Shown here one piece after another: positions 60,691 through 64,000 of a stretch of 64,000 nt of DNA. Made by a program: the position numbers and the translations under genes. Under the pieces are notes generated by a model. The model saw nothing but the letters and a program-made list of their open reading frames with translations. It ran no database searches and was not told the origin of the DNA. The stretch covers positions 186,001 to 250,000 of the forward strand of contig NZ_JBBIAB010000005.1 in NCBI RefSeq assembly GCF_039634785.1, written 5' to 3'. Origin of the DNA: Tistrella mobilis (GTDB taxonomy: Bacteria; Pseudomonadota; Alphaproteobacteria; Tistrellales; Tistrellaceae). The first letter of the stretch is position 1; the number at the start of each line of letters is the position of its first letter.

Positions 60691-61182
60691 TCAGTCCGCC
60701 AGGGCGTCGAGCAGCATATCGAGCGCCACCGCGACGCTCTGGGCCCGCACGGCCTGACGGTCGCCCGGGAAAACATGCCGGCGATGGGTGACCGTGCCGC
60801 CGCGCCGCGCACAGGCAAGATAGACCAGTCCCACGGGCTTGGTGGGCGTGGCGCCGCCGGGCCCGGCAATGCCGGTGATCGACACGGCAAGATCGGCACG
60901 CGACCGGGCAATGCCACCGGTCGCCATCGCTTCGGCGACCGGCCGGCTCACCGCGCCCTCGGCCTCGATCAAGGCTGCCGGAACGCCGACCATCTCGGTC
61001 TTGGCCTCGTTGGAATAGGTCACGAAGCCGCGATCGACCACATCCGAAGAGCCGGCGACGGCGGTGAGCGTGCCGGCAACCAACCCGCCGGTGCAGCTTT
61101 CGACCGTGGCGATCTTCAGGCCGCGGTCCCGTGCCCGGGACAGAACAAGCTCTGCGGTCTCGATCAGGCTGTCAGTGAGCAT
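60691..61182 (-). CDS. pncC: Nicotinamide-nucleotide amidase (CinA C-terminal domain / PncC)
   Basis: A 163-residue stand-alone CinA C-terminal domain from the ATG at 61182 (GGAG nine bases upstream); a start at 61215 would overlap pgpA. It deamidates nicotinamide mononucleotide in pyridine nucleotide recycling. Motifs: VESCTGGLVAGTLTAVAGSSDVVDRGFVTYSNEAK (active-site Ser in ESCTGG) and SITGIAGPGGATPTKPVGLVYLA. It lies 22 bases after the pgpA stop, in the usual ispDF-pgpA-cinA order. Confidence 0.92.
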   Translation of the reverse strand: MLTDSLIETAELVLSRARDRGLKIATVESCTGGLVAGTLTAVAGSSDVVDRGFVTYSNEAKTEMVGVPAALIEAEGAVSRPVAEAMATGGIARSRADLAVSITGIAGPGGATPTKPVGLVYLACARRGGTVTHRRHVFPGDRQAVRAQSVAVALDMLLDALAD

Positions 61183-61204
61183 GGGCAGGTGCTCCGGCGT
61201 GCGA

Positions 61205-61726
61205 TCAAAGGGCAATGCCGGCCATGTCGAGGCCGGAGGCCAAAGCGACGAGCAACAGAATAGCGTAGACCCCGGCGATCAGGTCGTCGAGGATCACGCC
61301 CAGCGCGCCGCGGACATGGCGGTCGGCCCATCCTACCGGAAAGGGTTTGGCGATGTCGAAGGCACGGAAAGCGATGAAGGCCGCAAGCCACCAGTGCCAG
61401 TCGCCGAGCCGCCCGAGAGGGGCCAGTGCTGCCAGCGTAATCCAGAGGCCGGCCAGCTCGTCGATGACCACGCGTCCGGGGTCGTGGACCCCGTCATGAG
61501 CGGTGACCAGGCGGATGGCCCACCAGCCGGCGATGACCGCAAGCACGGCACCGATCAGCAGCGCCGGGGCACCACCCGCCCAGGCGACCGGGATGCCGAT
61601 GGCCAGGGCGGCGACGGTACCGACGGTGCCGGGTGCGCGCGGGGCGTTGCCGCTGCCGAGCACGGTCGCGATCAGCTCTGCCGGATGATGGGCCGGCAGA
61701 TGCTCGCGATGGCGGCGGGGGCTCAA
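61205..61726 (-). CDS. pgpA: Phosphatidylglycerophosphatase A
   Basis: PgpA removes phosphate from phosphatidylglycerol phosphate in the inner membrane. I propose a TTG start at 61726 whose TTGA overlaps the ispDF stop, giving 173 residues, normal for the family. The frame runs further upstream only as a shadow of ispDF. Segments: ELIATVLGSGNAPRAPGTVGT, DPGRVVIDELAGLWITL (catalytic acidic residues) and AFRAFDIAKPFPVGWADRH, with helices between. No ATG is available near the proper start. Confidence 0.85.
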   Translation of the reverse strand: MSPRRHREHLPAHHPAELIATVLGSGNAPRAPGTVGTVAALAIGIPVAWAGGAPALLIGAVLAVIAGWWAIRLVTAHDGVHDPGRVVIDELAGLWITLAALAPLGRLGDWHWWLAAFIAFRAFDIAKPFPVGWADRHVRGALGVILDDLIAGVYAILLLVALASGLDMAGIAL

Positions 61727-62982
61727 ACCACCGGCTCCGAAGCGGAGAGATCGGGGAGCAGCACCGTGGCGGTCGCCATGGCCGCCAGCCCTTCGCGGCG
61801 CCCGGTGAAGCCCAGCTGTTCGGTGGTGGTGGCCTTGACCCCGATCCGGGCGGGCGGCAGCCCGGTCAATTCGGCAAGGCGGCGGCGCATCGCCTCGCGA
61901 TGAGGACCGACCTTCGGCCGTTCGCCGATGATGGTCACGTCGCAATGCACCAGCCGGCCGCCGATCGCGCCCATCAGGGCCAGAGCGTGGATCAGGAAGC
62001 GGTCGGACGAAGCGCCGCGCCAGCGGGCATCCGTCGGCGGAAAATGACGGCCGATATCATCGGCGGCGATGGCACCCAGCACCGCATCGGTCAACGCATG
62101 CAGGGCGACATCGGCATCGGAATGGCCGGACAGCCCCTGATCATGCGGCACACGAACACCGCAGAGCCAGACATGGTTGCCGGGGGCGAAGGCGTGGACA
62201 TCGAAGCCGCTGCCGGTGGCCGGGAGCAGGGCGGCCGTCTGACCGCGCCGCGCCAGCAACTGCCGGGCCCTGTCCATATCCGCGGCCGTGGTGATCTTGA
62301 AGGCGGCCTCGTCGCCGTCGACCAGCCGGACGGCATGGCCAGCCGCCTCCATCACCGCCGCATCATCGGTCAGCGCGTGGGGCAGCGTGTGTCCGGCCGC
62401 GGCGCGATGAGCCGCAAGCAGCAGGTCCAGCCGTGCCCCTTGAGGGGTTTGCGCCCGCCAGAGGCCGTCGCGCGACACGGTCCCGGCGACCGTCATCGCC
62501 TCGCCCCGCTTCAGCGTGTCGGTGACGGCGAGGGCCGGCAGGGCTGCCGGCGCGTCACCCAGAGCCTTCAGGACCCTGTCGATCATCCCGGCCGGCAGGA
62601 AGGGGCGGGCGGCGTCGTGAACCAGCACGAGATCGATGTCACCACGCGCCGCCAGCGCTTCCAGGCCGAGGCGTACCGAATCCTGCCGCTCCGCGCCGCC
62701 GATGACCGGCGGCGCCACCTCCAGCCCCGCCAGCGCCCGGTCGTGCAGGTCCCGGTCATCCGGGCCGATCACGACCTGGACGAGATCGATCCGCGGGTGG
62801 GCAAGAAAGGCGGCAGCGGCATGGGCGAGCAGGGCACGGCCCCCAAGGGCCTGATACTGCTTGGGAACGCCGCCGCCGAACCGCCGGCCGCGTCCGGCCG
62901 CGACGATGAGTGCCGCCGCGCGGCCGGGCGGCGGAGCGTCGCCGACGGGATCGTCGGATGGCTGCGGCCGGGTCGGGGTCAT
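61723..62982 (-). CDS. ispDF: Bifunctional IspD/IspF of the MEP isoprenoid pathway
   Basis: A fusion of MEP cytidylyltransferase and 2-C-methyl-D-erythritol 2,4-cyclodiphosphate synthase, 419 residues from the ATG at 62982 (GGAG nine bases upstream); ATG at 62991 lies too close to that site. IspD part about 20-240: AALIVAAGRGRRFGGGVPKQY, VHDAARPF, TDTLKRG and FKITTAADM. IspF part about 257-419: GSGFDVHAF (metal ligands D261, H263), LSGHSDADVALHALTDA and GVKATTTEQLGFTGRREG. The fusion is typical of alphaproteobacteria. It is divergent from dusB. Confidence 0.95.
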   Translation of the reverse strand: MTPTRPQPSDDPVGDAPPPGRAAALIVAAGRGRRFGGGVPKQYQALGGRALLAHAAAAFLAHPRIDLVQVVIGPDDRDLHDRALAGLEVAPPVIGGAERQDSVRLGLEALAARGDIDLVLVHDAARPFLPAGMIDRVLKALGDAPAALPALAVTDTLKRGEAMTVAGTVSRDGLWRAQTPQGARLDLLLAAHRAAAGHTLPHALTDDAAVMEAAGHAVRLVDGDEAAFKITTAADMDRARQLLARRGQTAALLPATGSGFDVHAFAPGNHVWLCGVRVPHDQGLSGHSDADVALHALTDAVLGAIAADDIGRHFPPTDARWRGASSDRFLIHALALMGAIGGRLVHCDVTIIGERPKVGPHREAMRRRLAELTGLPPARIGVKATTTEQLGFTGRREGLAAMATATVLLPDLSASEPVV

Positions 62983-63169
62983 CTGGCGCATCTCCTGGTC
63001 GGGCAGGGCGGGGCGGGGCTTCGAAACACCGCAGTGTCCTTCGATACCGGGGTCGGCCGATGGTTGCAAGCGCGGCCGACGCTTGCACCGCGCGGGCCGG
63101 CTCAATACACTTCGCCTAAACTTTATGCACTCAGCTCGGGCAATTGCCCAGCCCATGACCAGGAACCCG

Positions 63170-64000
63170 ATGATCGATCGGCTTTTCTCACCCGACAGAG
63201 CTGCACCTCCGGTGCTGCTGGCACCCATGGCCGGTGTGACCGACCGTCCGTTTCGGACGATGGTGCGGCGCTTCGGCGTGTCGGCGACGGTGTCCGAGAT
63301 GATCGCCGGCGGCACCCTGGTCGAGGGATGCCGACGCACCCTGTCGATGATCGACCTGGCGGGTGAGCCGGGGCCGGTCGCGGTCCAGCTGGCGGGGCGC
63401 GACCCCGAGGTGATGGCCGAGGCGGCGGAGAAGGCTGTCGAGGCGGGGGCGGCCTGGATCGATATCAACATGGGCTGTCCGGCAAAGAAGGTGATCAGTG
63501 GCGCCTGCGGCGCCGCATTGATGCGCGAACCCGACCGTGCCGAGGCCATCGTTCGGGCCGTGATCCGTGCGGCCGGCCCGGTGCCCGTCACGGTCAAGAT
63601 GCGGCTGGGCTGGGCCGAAGGTGAACTCTCGGCGCCCGATCTGGCTGCACGGCTTGAACAGATCGGCGTCGCGATGATCACCGTGCACGGTCGAACGCGC
63701 GCCCAGCTCTATAAAGGTTCGGCCGATCCCGCGGGCATTGCGGCAGTGCGGCGGCGGGTTCGCGTGCCTCTGATCGCCAATGGCGACGTTGCAAGCCCTG
63801 CCGATGCGCGGCGGCTTCTGGACCGGACCGGCGCGGACGGGGTGATGATCGGACGCGCCACCATGGGGCGGCCCTGGCTGCCGGCGCTGGTGATGGCGGG
63901 TCTGGCGGGGCGTAGCGTCGCCATGCCGGACCCGGCCGCCATCTGGGCACTTGCCCGGGCGCATTACGATCTGGCACTCGACCACTACGGCGAGGCCCAT
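63170..64000 (+). CDS. dusB: tRNA-dihydrouridine synthase B, N-terminal part (cut by window edge)
   Basis: The frame is open to the window end and gives 277 residues from the ATG at 63170, which has AGGA five bases upstream; ATG at 63155 would add five residues. Dus enzymes reduce uridine in tRNA using FMN and NADPH. Motifs: VLLAPMAGVTDRPFR, VAVQLAGRDPE, WIDINMGCPAKKV (catalytic Cys at about residue 103), VTVKMRLGW, ITVHGRTRAQLYKGSAD, IANGDV and GVMIGRATMGRPW. The divergent gap to ispDF is 187 bases; I saw no clear regulatory site in it. dusB followed by ntrBC is common in the class, outside this view. Confidence 0.93.
   Translation, partial: MIDRLFSPDRAAPPVLLAPMAGVTDRPFRTMVRRFGVSATVSEMIAGGTLVEGCRRTLSMIDLAGEPGPVAVQLAGRDPEVMAEAAEKAVEAGAAWIDINMGCPAKKVISGACGAALMREPDRAEAIVRAVIRAAGPVPVTVKMRLGWAEGELSAPDLAARLEQIGVAMITVHGRTRAQLYKGSADPAGIAAVRRRVRVPLIANGDVASPADARRLLDRTGADGVMIGRATMGRPWLPALVMAGLAGRSVAMPDPAAIWALARAHYDLALDHYGEAH

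Overview
The window is high-GC DNA with the genes packed closely on both strands. The core gene order (lpxB, gltX, comEC, lexA, moeA-moaC, trpCDG, trpE, ppiD, tpiA, secG, pyrG, kdsA, eno ... ftsB, pdhABC-lpd, lipA, coq10-like, pncC, pgpA, ispDF, dusB) is the one I associate with Alphaproteobacteria. The fused ispDF gene and the coq10-like gene next to lipA fit that. The style resembles Rhodospirillales-like organisms such as Tistrella, but the genus is inference from memory, not a search result. I saw no tRNA, rRNA, CRISPR array or insertion sequence.

Layout. 1-11 kb: the end of lpxB, a degenerate M28-like protein, gltX, comEC, lexA, and a leftward trpG-trpD-trpC-moaC-moeA operon with overlapping start and stop codons. 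11.2-16 kb: a copper module (copA-cueR under a textbook CueR promoter, then a divergent polysaccharide deacetylase and a CopZ-like chaperone) lying between trpG and trpE. 16-26 kb: a GNAT gene, trpE, ppiD, then rightward tpiA, secG, pyrG, kdsA, eno. 26-36 kb: accessory genes, namely an EamA transporter facing a LysR regulator, a PAS-like protein, an FkbM methyltransferase and an exopolysaccharide cluster (GH18 protein, sugar-phosphate transferase, Wzc-like, Wza-like, WecG/TagA-like, Wzy-like). Two divergent genes of this cluster both lack their 5' ends and meet at one junction near 31,262-31,277. 36-48 kb: one leftward block of twelve genes, urtABCDE-ureDABCEFG, for urea uptake and hydrolysis, with a good sigma-54 (-24/-12) promoter before urtA. 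UreE carries a second copy of its metal-binding domain. 48-52 kb: ftsB-like, a peptidoglycan-binding/hydrolase-like protein, an XRE regulator coupled to an enoyl-CoA hydratase, and a LysR gene. 52-58.5 kb: the pyruvate dehydrogenase complex with lipA; E3 has its own lipoyl domain and E1beta has none. 58.6-64 kb: coq10-like, an ECF41-type sigma factor with a GyrI-like partner behind an apparently perfect ECF41 promoter, pncC, pgpA, ispDF and the start of dusB.

The items I would look at first are the head-to-head truncated polysaccharide genes, the ECF41/GyrI-like pair with its promoter and overlapping palindrome, and the domain-duplicated UreE. Function calls rest on motif recognition by eye. 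Starts were chosen from ribosome binding sites, overlaps and family length.
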